Below, one piece after another: positions 26,167-34,159 of a stretch of 64,000 bases of DNA; the first letter of the stretch is position 1, and the number at the start of each line of letters is the position of its first letter. The notes below the pieces were generated by a model. It was not told the DNA's origin, made no database searches, and saw only the letters and a program-made list of their open reading frames with translations. The translations under genes were made by a program, and so were the position numbers. Location of the stretch: assembly GCA_963821715.1 (NCBI GenBank), contig CAWGET010000001.1, positions 186,001-250,000 on the forward strand, in the 5' to 3' direction. The stretch is from CAWGET01 sp963821715 (lineage in GTDB: Bacteria > Bacteroidota > Ignavibacteria > Ignavibacteriales > Melioribacteraceae).

Positions 26167-27912
26167 TTATCTGTCAACATCGGCTAAAACAAAATCGATA
26201 GCTCCTACTATCGAGAGCAAATCCGCCACCGTGTGTCCGCGGCTTATATAAGGTATCATTTGAAGATGCGCAAATGAAGGAGTTCTGATTCTGTTTCTGT
26301 ATGCCGAAGTGCTTCCGTCGCTAATTAAATAATATCCGTTATTTCCTTTTGTAGCTTCAATAGAATGATGAGCTTCTCCCGCGGGAATTACCGGCCCCCA
26401 GCTTACGTTGAGAAAATGTGTAATAAGGGTTTCGATATCTTTCATCGTATATTTTTTTATTGGGGGAGTTGTTAATTTATGATCAGATTTATAAGGACCT
26501 TCCGGCATATTATTGACGCACTGTTCAATAATTCTTAAACTCTGTCTCATCTCTTCAATTCTAACTGCGGCTCTGTCGTAGCAATCGCCGTTAGAACCGG
26601 TCGGTATTTCAAACTCAAATTGATCATAAGAAGAATAAGGGCGTTTTTTCCGGAAGTCCCATTCAAATCCTGTTGCTCTAAGTCCGGCGCCGGTCGCTCC
26701 CCACTCAACGGCTTCTGCAGTTGTATATGTTCCTATCCCTTTGGTTCTGGATTTAAATATTTGATTCTTCATCACAAGATTATCGTATTCATCCAGCTTC
26801 GAAGGGAAATATTTTACAAAATCTTTCACCATCGAATACCATCCTTCCGGAAGATCCTGCGCAACTCCGCCAATCCTGAACCAGTTAGGATGCATCCTGT
26901 CGCCGGTTACGGCGGCAACGATATCCAAAATTCTTTCGCGGTCGTTAAACATATAAAATACAGGAGAAAGCTGACCAACGTCCTGTGCAAATGTTCCATA
27001 CCAAACTAAATGACTCGAGATGCGGAAAAATTCCGACATCATTACGCGTATTACCTGAGCTCTTTGCGGAACGGTAATTCCGGCTAATTTTTCTACGGTA
27101 AGCGCGTAAGCGAGATTATTCATCACGCCGCCGAGATAATCCACACGGTCGGTATAAGGTAAATATGTATGCCAGCTTTGGCGTTCAGCCATTTTTTCCG
27201 CGCCGCGGTGATGATAACCGATATCCGGAACGGCGTCTACAATATCTTCGCCGTCAAGCTGTAAGATAATTCTGAAAGGACCGTGAGTTCCCGGATGCTG
27301 CGGACCGAGATTCAAAAACATGAAATCGGAATTTGCGCTTTCCCTTTTCATTCCCCATTGTTCAGGATGAAACTGGAGCGCTTTTAATTCTTCGGTTTCT
27401 TTCACTTCGGTAAGTTCGTATTCGCCCATTTCAGTAGCTCTCGCCGGATGTTCTTTCCTAAGCGGATGTCCTTTCCAGGTGGGCGGCATTAAAATTCTTC
27501 TTAAATTCGGATGTCCGTCGAACTTAACACCGAACATATCGTAGGCTTCTCTTTCATACCAATTTGCGTTGGAATAAATTCTTGTTGAAGAGGGAACCGA
27601 AAGATCGCCGTTTTTTAAACCGACTTTCAGACGCAGATCGGAATTTCTTTCGTAAGAGAGCAGATGATAGACAACTGTGAAATCACTATCGGGCTGTCCG
27701 TTCCGCTTGCTTCTCGACTGTTCGTCAATAGCCGTAAGATCGTAAAGCATTTTGTATGAAGACGGAACTTCGTTCTTCGCAAAATTCAAAACATCCAAAA
27801 TATTTTCTTTATCAATCCAAAGCGTAGGAATATTATCTTTAGTTTCCTGAGTAACGAAATTCGAATTCGAAAATCTCGATTTAATCTGATCAACAATATT
27901 GGAGTTATTCAT
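26167..27912 (-). CDS. nuoCD: NADH-quinone oxidoreductase fused subunit C/D
   Basis: About 581 residues. The N-terminal NuoC part (about 1-180) has NWYEREAYDMFGVKFDGHPN and RRILMPPTWKGHPLRKEHP. A linker leads into NuoD (about 195-581) with NLGPQHPGTHGPFRI, GYHHRGAEKMAERQ, the quinone-site region and the C-terminal IVGAIDFVLADVDR. I take the ATG at 27912 as the start; an in-frame TTG nine bases earlier (27921) is possible and neither has a strong ribosome-binding site. The C/D fusion matches the E. coli-like operon plan. Confidence 0.96.
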   Translation of the reverse strand: MNNSNIVDQIKSRFSNSNFVTQETKDNIPTLWIDKENILDVLNFAKNEVPSSYKMLYDLTAIDEQSRSKRNGQPDSDFTVVYHLLSYERNSDLRLKVGLKNGDLSVPSSTRIYSNANWYEREAYDMFGVKFDGHPNLRRILMPPTWKGHPLRKEHPARATEMGEYELTEVKETEELKALQFHPEQWGMKRESANSDFMFLNLGPQHPGTHGPFRIILQLDGEDIVDAVPDIGYHHRGAEKMAERQSWHTYLPYTDRVDYLGGVMNNLAYALTVEKLAGITVPQRAQVIRVMMSEFFRISSHLVWYGTFAQDVGQLSPVFYMFNDRERILDIVAAVTGDRMHPNWFRIGGVAQDLPEGWYSMVKDFVKYFPSKLDEYDNLVMKNQIFKSRTKGIGTYTTAEAVEWGATGAGLRATGFEWDFRKKRPYSSYDQFEFEIPTGSNGDCYDRAAVRIEEMRQSLRIIEQCVNNMPEGPYKSDHKLTTPPIKKYTMKDIETLITHFLNVSWGPVIPAGEAHHSIEATKGNNGYYLISDGSTSAYRNRIRTPSFAHLQMIPYISRGHTVADLLSIVGAIDFVLADVDR

Positions 27913-27933
27913 ATAAGTCAATTTTTATAAAGA

Positions 27934-28569
27934 TTAAATTTTATCGACGCTTTTAATCTGCGTCATTTTACTTCTTTCTTCTTTTTTCTGATCTCTTAAA
28001 GAAATTTTCTCCGGCTTGTAAACTCCCTGGTCTCCGGCAACCCAGCTAAGCGGGCGTCTTTCTTTCCCGACGGAATCCCGCAGTAAAAGCAAACCTTCCA
28101 TAAATGCTTCGGGTCTCGGAGGGCATCCGGGCACGTAAAGATCGACCGGCATAAATTTATCAACTCCCTGCACAACACTGTAAATATCATACATTCCGCC
28201 GGAGTTAGCGCAGGAACCCATCGAAATAATCCAGCGCGGTTCCATCATCTGTTCGTATAATCTTTTTATTATCGGAGCCATCTTCATAAAAACAGTTCCG
28301 GCTATTATCATAACGTCGGCTTCGCGGGGAGTTCCGCGGATAACTTCCGCGCCGAATCGCGCGATATCGTAACGGCTTGTTAAACTCGTTGCCATTTCCA
28401 CGTAACAGCAGGAAAGCCCGAAGTTAAAAGGCCACATAGAATTTTTTCTTCCCCAGGCTAGAAGATCCGTCAAACTGCTTAGAATTACATTTTGTTTGAT
28501 TGCGTCTTCCATTGAAGGCGAATGTTTAATTTGAGGTTCCTGATCGGCTCTGTTTAATGACCATTTCAT
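27934..28569 (-). CDS. nuoB: NADH-quinone oxidoreductase subunit B
   Basis: 211 residues. Ligands of terminal cluster N2 are present: the tandem cysteines in GLSCCYVEMA (about 50), GSCANSGGMY and PGCPPRPE. The C-terminal 45 residues are a charged extension that varies between lineages. Its ATG overlaps the nuoA stop (ATGA, 28569-28566). Confidence 0.98.
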   Translation of the reverse strand: MKWSLNRADQEPQIKHSPSMEDAIKQNVILSSLTDLLAWGRKNSMWPFNFGLSCCYVEMATSLTSRYDIARFGAEVIRGTPREADVMIIAGTVFMKMAPIIKRLYEQMMEPRWIISMGSCANSGGMYDIYSVVQGVDKFMPVDLYVPGCPPRPEAFMEGLLLLRDSVGKERRPLSWVAGDQGVYKPEKISLRDQKKEERSKMTQIKSVDKI

Positions 28570-28997
28570 GAAATATCTTTCTTGTTTTTTTCTTTATAAA
28601 CTTTAAGAATATTTTTACCGCTCGCGGCAAAGTCTAAAGCACCGATTCTCCATTCATAAATTAAAACGGCTACGAGTACAAATATAAAAACGAGCGCGTT
28701 GATGTAGCCGAACCAGCCGAGTTCATCGAAGGCGATTGCCCACGAAAGAATAAAGATCGCTTCGAGATCGAAGATGACGAAAAACATTGCAACGATGTAA
28801 AAGTGAATTGAAAAGCGCATTCTCGCGCTGCCGGTTAATAAAACGCCCGATTCATAAGGCTCGCCGGTTTGTCGTTCGTTGTGGCGTTGACCGAGAAGGT
28901 AGGATAATCCGACCATAATTCCGACTAAAACTAATACAGCCGCGCCATAAACGAAAAACGGCCAAAGGATGGTTGGGTCTTCTGCACCTGTAGACAA
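28566..28997 (-). CDS. nuoA: NADH-quinone oxidoreductase subunit A
   Basis: 143 residues, three membrane helices, first gene of the operon. The conserved loop PYESGVLLTGSARMRFSIHFY and helix MFFVIFDLEAIFILSWA with its acidic residues identify it. The start is a TTG at 28997: AAAGGGAG lies 8 nt upstream on the minus strand and no ATG is available nearby. A TTG on the first gene could limit translation of the whole operon. Confidence 0.95.
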   Translation of the reverse strand: MSTGAEDPTILWPFFVYGAAVLVLVGIMVGLSYLLGQRHNERQTGEPYESGVLLTGSARMRFSIHFYIVAMFFVIFDLEAIFILSWAIAFDELGWFGYINALVFIFVLVAVLIYEWRIGALDFAASGKNILKVYKEKNKKDIS

Positions 28998-29427
28998 AAA
29001 TATACTCCCTTTCGATTTTCGAGAAAATTACGTAAAAAAATAAATTCTAAAATCAAAAAATCTAGTTGGTAAGATTAAAAATAAACCAAGATTATGCAAG
29101 TAAAATTGCCCCAAATAATAAAAATATCTTTTAATCTTTTTTATGTATCGTAGAGTTTCGCCAATCTTAATTAGCTCGCTCTTAAGTTCAAACAATTTAT
29201 TAATATTTCCATTCAAAAAACCATGAACTTTATACAGAAAAATTTGTTTGTAAAAAACAACTTCGTTAGGAGTTGAAATAGAAAATATAAAATAACCAAC
29301 TGAGTGCTTGTTCTTATATGGTATTCAAAAATTCGTAAACCCAAAAATAAAAATTTGCAATAAGCAAAATTTAGAATATCTTTTTATATTCTTCTTTTAT
29401 CACAATCAACAATAAGGGAATTATTAA
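28998..29427. other. Divergent intergenic region between nuoA and the antiporter
   Basis: 430 nt of very AT-rich DNA that must hold the promoter of the 14-kb nuo operon (leftward) and that of the antiporter (rightward). I could not find an exact TAnnTTTG plus TTG pair in either direction. A small palindrome (ATTTTCGAGAAAAT) lies at about 29013-29026, just upstream of the nuoA ribosome-binding site. A 62-codon open frame on the minus strand (29028-29216) has no start signal or protein-like composition and is rejected. Confidence 0.4.
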
Positions 29428-31284
29428 TTGAGCGAACATTTTATAATCGGGCTTACAACTATAATTTTTTCGGGTATTCTTGCACAATGGATAAGCTGGC
29501 GTTTCAGTCTTCCGGCTATTTTGCTTCTTTTAATATTCGGTTTCATCGCCGGTCCGGTTACAGGTTTTCTCAATCCTGATCAATTCTTTGGAGATCTTCT
29601 CTTCCCGATGGTTTCTATTTCCGTTGCAGTGATTCTATTCGAAGGCGGACTCAGTTTAAAATTTAAAGAGCTGAAAGAAGTCGGCGGCGCAGTCCGAAAC
29701 TTAATATTTATAGGTGTCCCCATTACCTGGATTTTAAGTTCGCTCGGTTCATATTACATTATAGGATTCTCACTGCCGCTTTCCATTTTGCTGGGAGCAA
29801 TACTTGTTGTTACTGGTCCGACGGTTATCATCCCAATTTTAAGGACGATAAGGCCGAACAGCAGAATAAATTCAGCTTTAAAGTGGGAAGGAATAATCAA
29901 CGATCCGATCGGGGCTATGCTTGCTATTCTGGTATTCGAAGTAATTGTTTCTACAGGTTTTCAGGACGCTTCCGTTCAGGCAATAACCGGACTTCTTAAA
30001 ACGCTTTTTCTAAGCGGCGGAGTAGGATTGCTAGCCGGCTACATCTTAACTCTCCTTCTCAAGTATAACCAGGTTCCAGATTTTCTCGATATCCCGGTCG
30101 TTCTTACTGTGGTTGTCTTAGTTTACACAGCATCGGATCTTATACAGGCGGAAAGCGGTTTGTTTGCCGTAACAATTACGGGCGTTTATCTCGCCAATCA
30201 GAAATCGGTAGTAATTAAGAGTATAATAGAATTTAAGGAGAATTTAAGGCTTCTACTTATTTCGGTGTTATTTATTGTTCTCGCCGCTAGACTTCAGATA
30301 GAAGATCTGAATCTTTTAACTGTAGAGAGTTTTATCTTTGTAGCTGTTTTGGTTTTAGTTATTCGACCGTTAACTGTTTTTCTAGCTACAATAAATTCGG
30401 AATTAAAACTTGGGGAGAAAATTTTTCTAAGCTGGATGGCTCCTCGCGGAATTGTAGCCGCTGCGGTATCAGCTATCTTCGCTATTGAATTAGTTCGTGA
30501 AGGTTATCAGGAAGCTGAGTTTCTCGTCCCTATTACTTTTCTTGTAATTATAATAACAATTGCAATTTACGGCTTGAGCGCAATTCCGTTATCCAAGTGG
30601 CTCAAACTCGGAAATCCGAATCCGCAGGGATTACTTATTGTAGGCGCGTATCCATTGGCCCGTGCCATCGCCCGCGTTCTAAAGGCGGCGGGCTTCAAAG
30701 TTCTTCTTGTAGATAACAACTATTATAATATTTCCGCGGCAAGGATGGAGGGAATAAATTCCTATTACGGTAATATTTTGTCCGAAGGAATATTGGATAA
30801 ACTTGAACTCGACGGACTCGGAAGGCTTCTGGCATTAACTCCCAACAGGGAAGTTAATTCGCTCGCCACAGTCCATTTTACGCAGGTCTTTGAAAGTTCT
30901 GATGTTTACCAGTTAGAAATTCAGGGATCAGAGACCAAAGAACGGGACAAACTTTCGCGGGAACTGCACGGTGGAATTTTGTTCGGCGAAAATTTAGGAT
31001 ACTATGAATTGGTCGAACGGTTCAACAAAGACGGCGATGTTAAATCGACACCGATTACTGAAAAATTTTCTTATGAAACTTTTCTTAAAAAATACGGCGA
31101 AGAAAATGTTTTACCGTTATTTCTTATTAATGAAGATAAAACTCTAATCATTTATACAAAAGGTTCCAAACCTAAACCGGAACCGGGTCAAACGGTAATC
31201 AGTCTTATCTCAAATCTTGAAGAAAACGACGGAATGGAAAAGGCAATTCAAAAACAAGATGAGGATCCGGAAGAACATAATTAA
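29428..31284 (+). CDS. CPA-type Na+(K+)/H+ antiporter with TrkA-N domain
   Basis: 618 residues. The N-terminal 390 residues hold about 12-13 membrane helices, with VVTGPTVIIPILRTIRPN and WEGIINDPIGAMLAILV, the Asn-Asp motif of CPA1-type exchangers. Then comes a Rossmann-like TrkA-N segment (about 400-520, GLLIVGAYPLARAIARVLK) that probably binds a nucleotide and gates transport. The start is TTG at 29428 behind AATAAGGGAA. It would exchange sodium or potassium for protons at the inner membrane and could couple to the ion gradient made by the nearby complex I. Confidence 0.9.
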   Translation: MSEHFIIGLTTIIFSGILAQWISWRFSLPAILLLLIFGFIAGPVTGFLNPDQFFGDLLFPMVSISVAVILFEGGLSLKFKELKEVGGAVRNLIFIGVPITWILSSLGSYYIIGFSLPLSILLGAILVVTGPTVIIPILRTIRPNSRINSALKWEGIINDPIGAMLAILVFEVIVSTGFQDASVQAITGLLKTLFLSGGVGLLAGYILTLLLKYNQVPDFLDIPVVLTVVVLVYTASDLIQAESGLFAVTITGVYLANQKSVVIKSIIEFKENLRLLLISVLFIVLAARLQIEDLNLLTVESFIFVAVLVLVIRPLTVFLATINSELKLGEKIFLSWMAPRGIVAAAVSAIFAIELVREGYQEAEFLVPITFLVIIITIAIYGLSAIPLSKWLKLGNPNPQGLLIVGAYPLARAIARVLKAAGFKVLLVDNNYYNISAARMEGINSYYGNILSEGILDKLELDGLGRLLALTPNREVNSLATVHFTQVFESSDVYQLEIQGSETKERDKLSRELHGGILFGENLGYYELVERFNKDGDVKSTPITEKFSYETFLKKYGEENVLPLFLINEDKTLIIYTKGSKPKPEPGQTVISLISNLEENDGMEKAIQKQDEDPEEHN

Positions 31285-31427
31285 ATAATTTTCAAATAGG
31301 TTCCCCGCTTAAATCCTTTAGACTTTTTAATCGAAAAAAAATTAAATGGTTTTGATAAAATATCATGGACTTTGCCGCGTGAATTTTTTTATTCGAATTA
31401 ATAAGCGGTAATTTATTATTTTATTAT

Positions 31428-32849
31428 ATGAAGAAATTTTTGATCTACATATCGGTTCTCCTTTTTCTTTTTACTCTTAGCTGCGATGAGTTGAGTCAGA
31501 AGAAAATAGAAAAAAAAATCAGTATTGATTTTAAAGAGATAAAAGAAAGAGGAAAGCTTATTGCGCTTACCGGATACAACGCGTACAGTTATTTTATTTA
31601 CCGCGGTCAGCCTATGGGTTTTGAATATGAACTGGTAAAACAGTTAGCCGATCATCTGAATGTTGATCTTGAAATAAAAGTTGTAAAAGATATTAAGAAG
31701 ATGGTTAAAATGCTGAATGAAGGAGAAGGCGATCTGATTGCTTTCAATCTTACCGTAACGAATAAGAGAAAAGAAAACATAGCTTTCACTAAACGGCATA
31801 ATACAACTAAGCAAGTTCTTGTTCAGCGCAGGCCCGAAAACTGGCGGCATATGCGGATACATGAAATTGAAGAGCAGTTAGTCAGGTCACCGCTCGATCT
31901 CGAAGGTAAAACTATTTACGTCAGGAATAACTCTGCTTATATAGATAGAATTAAAAATCTGAACGATGAAATCGGCGGCGGAATAAATATAGTTGAAGCC
32001 GGTTCGGATTACTCGACGGAAGATCTTATCCGGATGGTTTCGGAAGGGGAGATCGAGTACACAATTTCGGATAAAAATATTGCTAATCTTAACCAGGCAT
32101 ATTTTGATAACATAGATACAGGCACCGACGTTTCACTTGAACAAAAAGTAGCATGGGCGGTTAGAAAAAATTCGCCTCAACTTCTTGCATTAATAAATTC
32201 CTGGATAGATCAGATTAGAGATGAACCTCGTTATTACGTCCTCTATAATAAATATTATAAAAGTAGAAATTCTTACCGAACCAGAATTCAGAGCGATTAT
32301 TTTTCGCATACCGGCGGAAAACTTTCAAAATATGACGGGATTATAAAGGAACTCGCGGCGGAGTTAAATTGGGATTGGAGGATTGTAGCTTCTCTTATTT
32401 ATCAGGAATCACAATTCAACCCGCGCGCAGAATCGTGGGCGGGGGCTGTAGGATTAATGCAGCTTATGCCGGCAACGGCGCAGGAATTTGGCCTTGAGAA
32501 TCCGACTAATCCGAAAGAAAATCTTGAAGCCGGAATGAAATATCTTAAATGGCTCGACGATTTTTGGGTAGATTCTATTCCCGATTCTCTCGAGCGGATA
32601 AAGTTTGTTCTAGCGTCGTACAACATCGGACTGGGGCATATTGTGGATGCCAGAAAGCTCGCAGAAAAATACGGAGCCGATCCAAACGTCTGGTTCGATA
32701 ACGTTGAATTTTATTTGCTGCAGAAAAGCAAAAAGAAATTTTACACTGATGAAGTAGTGAGAAACGGTTACAGCCGTGGAACGGAAACAGTAAAATATGT
32801 GGAAGAAATATTCGACCGGTACGAGGATTATAAGCAGTTTATTACATGA
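31428..32849 (+). CDS. mltF: Membrane-bound lytic murein transglycosylase F-like lipoprotein
   Basis: 473 residues. A lipoprotein signal peptide with lipobox TLSC (Cys about 19) is followed by a periplasmic solute-binding (SBP family 3) domain (about 40-275) and an SLT transglycosylase domain (about 290-450). The catalytic glutamate is in IYQESQFNPRAESW, followed by GAVGLMQLMPATA and the VLASYNIGLGHIVDA motif. This two-domain order is the MltF plan: the enzyme cleaves peptidoglycan glycan strands to 1,6-anhydro-muropeptides and the SBP part regulates it by binding peptides. Confidence 0.93.
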   Translation: MKKFLIYISVLLFLFTLSCDELSQKKIEKKISIDFKEIKERGKLIALTGYNAYSYFIYRGQPMGFEYELVKQLADHLNVDLEIKVVKDIKKMVKMLNEGEGDLIAFNLTVTNKRKENIAFTKRHNTTKQVLVQRRPENWRHMRIHEIEEQLVRSPLDLEGKTIYVRNNSAYIDRIKNLNDEIGGGINIVEAGSDYSTEDLIRMVSEGEIEYTISDKNIANLNQAYFDNIDTGTDVSLEQKVAWAVRKNSPQLLALINSWIDQIRDEPRYYVLYNKYYKSRNSYRTRIQSDYFSHTGGKLSKYDGIIKELAAELNWDWRIVASLIYQESQFNPRAESWAGAVGLMQLMPATAQEFGLENPTNPKENLEAGMKYLKWLDDFWVDSIPDSLERIKFVLASYNIGLGHIVDARKLAEKYGADPNVWFDNVEFYLLQKSKKKFYTDEVVRNGYSRGTETVKYVEEIFDRYEDYKQFIT

Positions 32850-32906
32850 AAGGTCAAACTTCAAAAGTGGAATGCGGGATTTATAAATCCAACATTATAT
32901 TTATAA

Positions 32907-32928
32907 TAAAACACGAGTTTTATTTTTT
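32907..32928 (+). terminator. Probable terminator of the mltF-like gene
   Basis: TAAAAC (32907-32912) and GTTTTA (32917-32922) flank ACGA and are followed by six T residues (32923-32928). It starts 58 nt after the stop. The stem is AT-rich and therefore weak. Confidence 0.45.
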
Positions 32929-33028
32929 AGTTTAAATCCGTAACATCCGTTAGATTCGCGTTCCAATTTTTTTTTAGAAGAAGCCATTTTCTCCAATAGG
33001 CTGCAATTAAAAAAATGCGCCAATCATT

Positions 33029-33136
33029 TTAATATTTAATATTCAATCCGATATAAAACGCCCTGCCGAGAGTTCCATAGAATAGAACTTCCTGATAATC
33101 TTTATCAAAAAGATTATCCACTTTCCCGTATATTTC
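33029..33136 (-). pseudogene. 3'-end remnant of a TonB-dependent receptor
   Basis: 36 codons on the minus strand, ending in TAA at 33029, translate to the last strand pair of a receptor barrel (KVDNLFDKDYQEVLFYGTLG, then RAFYIGLNIKY). This is almost identical to the C-terminus of the BtuB-like gene at 34160. Immediately upstream the frame is closed and unrelated, so only the very end of the gene remains. It is best explained as the stub of a second, deleted receptor copy, or as an incomplete duplication that also carried the OMP gene between the two copies. Confidence 0.85.
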
Positions 33137-33171
33137 AGTTTATGAGGAATATCACAATTAGATTATTTTAG

Positions 33172-33203
33172 TTGACAACTCTGTCAATTTATCTTAAATT
33201 TTG
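33172..33203 (+). promoter_or_regulatory. Candidate promoter/operator before the small lipoprotein gene
   Basis: A short inverted repeat TTGACA-ACTC-TGTCAA (33172-33187) overlaps a possible -33 TTG. Twenty nt further on is TAAATTTTG (33195-33203), which is one T longer than TAnnTTTG. The arrangement is promoter-like and the palindrome could bind a regulator. Confidence 0.35.
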
Positions 33204-33337
33204 ATGTGTTATTATATTTAAGTTAAGACTAATGAAAATTTTATTTTCTGCTCATAAAAGTGTCTTCCAGTTTCCTTCCCAAAGAAACCATATTCTAATC
33301 CATATATTTCCACTACAAATAATAACAGGAGTTCTTT

Positions 33338-33504
33338 ATGAAAAATCCAAGATTTATTAACATTTTTATTTTTTCTCTGTTCTTATTAATAGGATGTAAG
33401 GAAACTGAAAATGAAACTTCAGTCACTGCCCCCCCCCCGCAGTTGATCAGTTAGAAAAAAAGAAAGTTGATCCTAAGCCCTTTCCTGAAGAAATTTACCC
33501 ATAA
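33338..33504 (+). CDS. Tiny lipoprotein, reading frame depends on a C10 tract
   Basis: ATG at 33338 sits behind ACAGGAG and encodes a lipoprotein signal (MKNPRFINIFIFSLFLLIGC, lipobox LIGC, Cys 20) and then KETENETSVTAPP. As sequenced, the frame runs into TAG at 33452-33454. If the run of ten C residues (33429-33438) had 11 or 8, the frame would continue as AVDQLEKKKVDPKPFPEEIYP to TAA at 33502-33504, giving about 55 residues. The stop then abuts the ribosome-binding site of the next gene. The continuous, plausible tail and the exact spacing suggest the longer form is the real product. No known family. Confidence 0.65.
33429..33438 (+). repeat. Homopolymeric C10 tract (possible phase-variation switch)
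   Basis: Ten consecutive C residues inside the small lipoprotein gene, in an otherwise AT-rich sequence. Such tracts slip readily during replication, and a change of one base toggles the frame of the gene. Confidence 0.85.
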
Positions 33505-33517
33505 GGAGGTAATTAAA

Positions 33518-34096
33518 ATGAATCTATTTAATGTTTGTAAATTTTTAGTTTTTATTTTTATTTATACAACCGTAAATTCTCAAAGTTTAAATATAGGTTT
33601 TGATATAAACTTCTACGGTTTAAGCCGTGATTATAAAAATCTTAATTCAGGCAATCAAAATAGCGAACTTTCAATAGTGCCTTTACCTGTAGGATATTTT
33701 TTAAATCTAGGTTATGAATTTTCCGATAAACTTTCAGGAAATGTTAAAGCCGGCTATACAATACTGCCGGATATGTCGGCTCCTGAGTTAGGCGCTGAAT
33801 TCATGTATCAATTCAGAAATGGAGTACAATTAATTATTCCATACTATTTACACCTTAATGGAGATTCAGGCGGAAATTTTAGCGGACAAACCTTAAATAC
33901 TCTGCATTTAATAGGGTTTGGAATCGGACATAAACTTTCCCGCATTACTAGTGTAGAATTGATTTATCTAACTCCATTAAACAACAGTAACCAAATAGGC
34001 TGGTCTTCGTCTCAAGATCTTTCCTTAGTTAGCAGAAGTTATTTGAGTTCTTTAATTAAATTAGGCTTTCAATTCACTTGGCCGATTTTTGACTAA
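33518..34096 (+). CDS. Small outer-membrane barrel-like protein, paralogue A
   Basis: 192 residues from the ATG at 33518, chosen over 33467 because AAGGAGG (33503-33509) precedes it and a signal peptide follows (MNLFNVCKFLVFIFIYTTVN). The mature part begins QSLNIGFDINFYGLSRD and alternates hydrophobic and polar residues as in a beta-barrel. It shows conserved words VPLPVGYFLNLG, ISTLHLIGFGIG-like NTLHLIGFGIGHKL, and TSVELIYL. The gene at 41383-41973 encodes a clear paralogue. I do not recognise a named family. It follows the tiny lipoprotein by 13 nt and is probably cotranscribed with it. Confidence 0.75.
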   Translation: MNLFNVCKFLVFIFIYTTVNSQSLNIGFDINFYGLSRDYKNLNSGNQNSELSIVPLPVGYFLNLGYEFSDKLSGNVKAGYTILPDMSAPELGAEFMYQFRNGVQLIIPYYLHLNGDSGGNFSGQTLNTLHLIGFGIGHKLSRITSVELIYLTPLNNSNQIGWSSSQDLSLVSRSYLSSLIKLGFQFTWPIFD

Positions 34097-34115
34097 ATCA
34101 AGTAATTCTTAAACA

Positions 34116-34148
34116 AGAGACGTGCCTATTATAGACAGGTGCGTCTCT
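34116..34148. repeat. GAGACG...CGTCTC hairpin, copy 2; probable bidirectional terminator
   Basis: AGAGACGTGCCT (34116-34127) pairs with AGGTGCGTCTCT (34137-34148) through 12 positions with two wobbles and a 9-nt loop. It lies between two convergent genes (barrel paralogue A and the BtuB-like receptor), 20 nt and 12 nt from their stops. Confidence 0.65.
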
Positions 34149-34159
34149 ACCAAATTCTT

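Noticed and set aside
29028..29216. 62-codon minus-strand frame upstream of nuoA
   Set aside because: No ribosome-binding site, Ile/Tyr/Phe-rich composition expected of AT-rich non-coding DNA.
33467..33517. Upstream extension of barrel paralogue A to ATG 33467
   Set aside because: The extension overlaps the lipoprotein tail in another frame; the ribosome-binding site and signal peptide both favour 33518.
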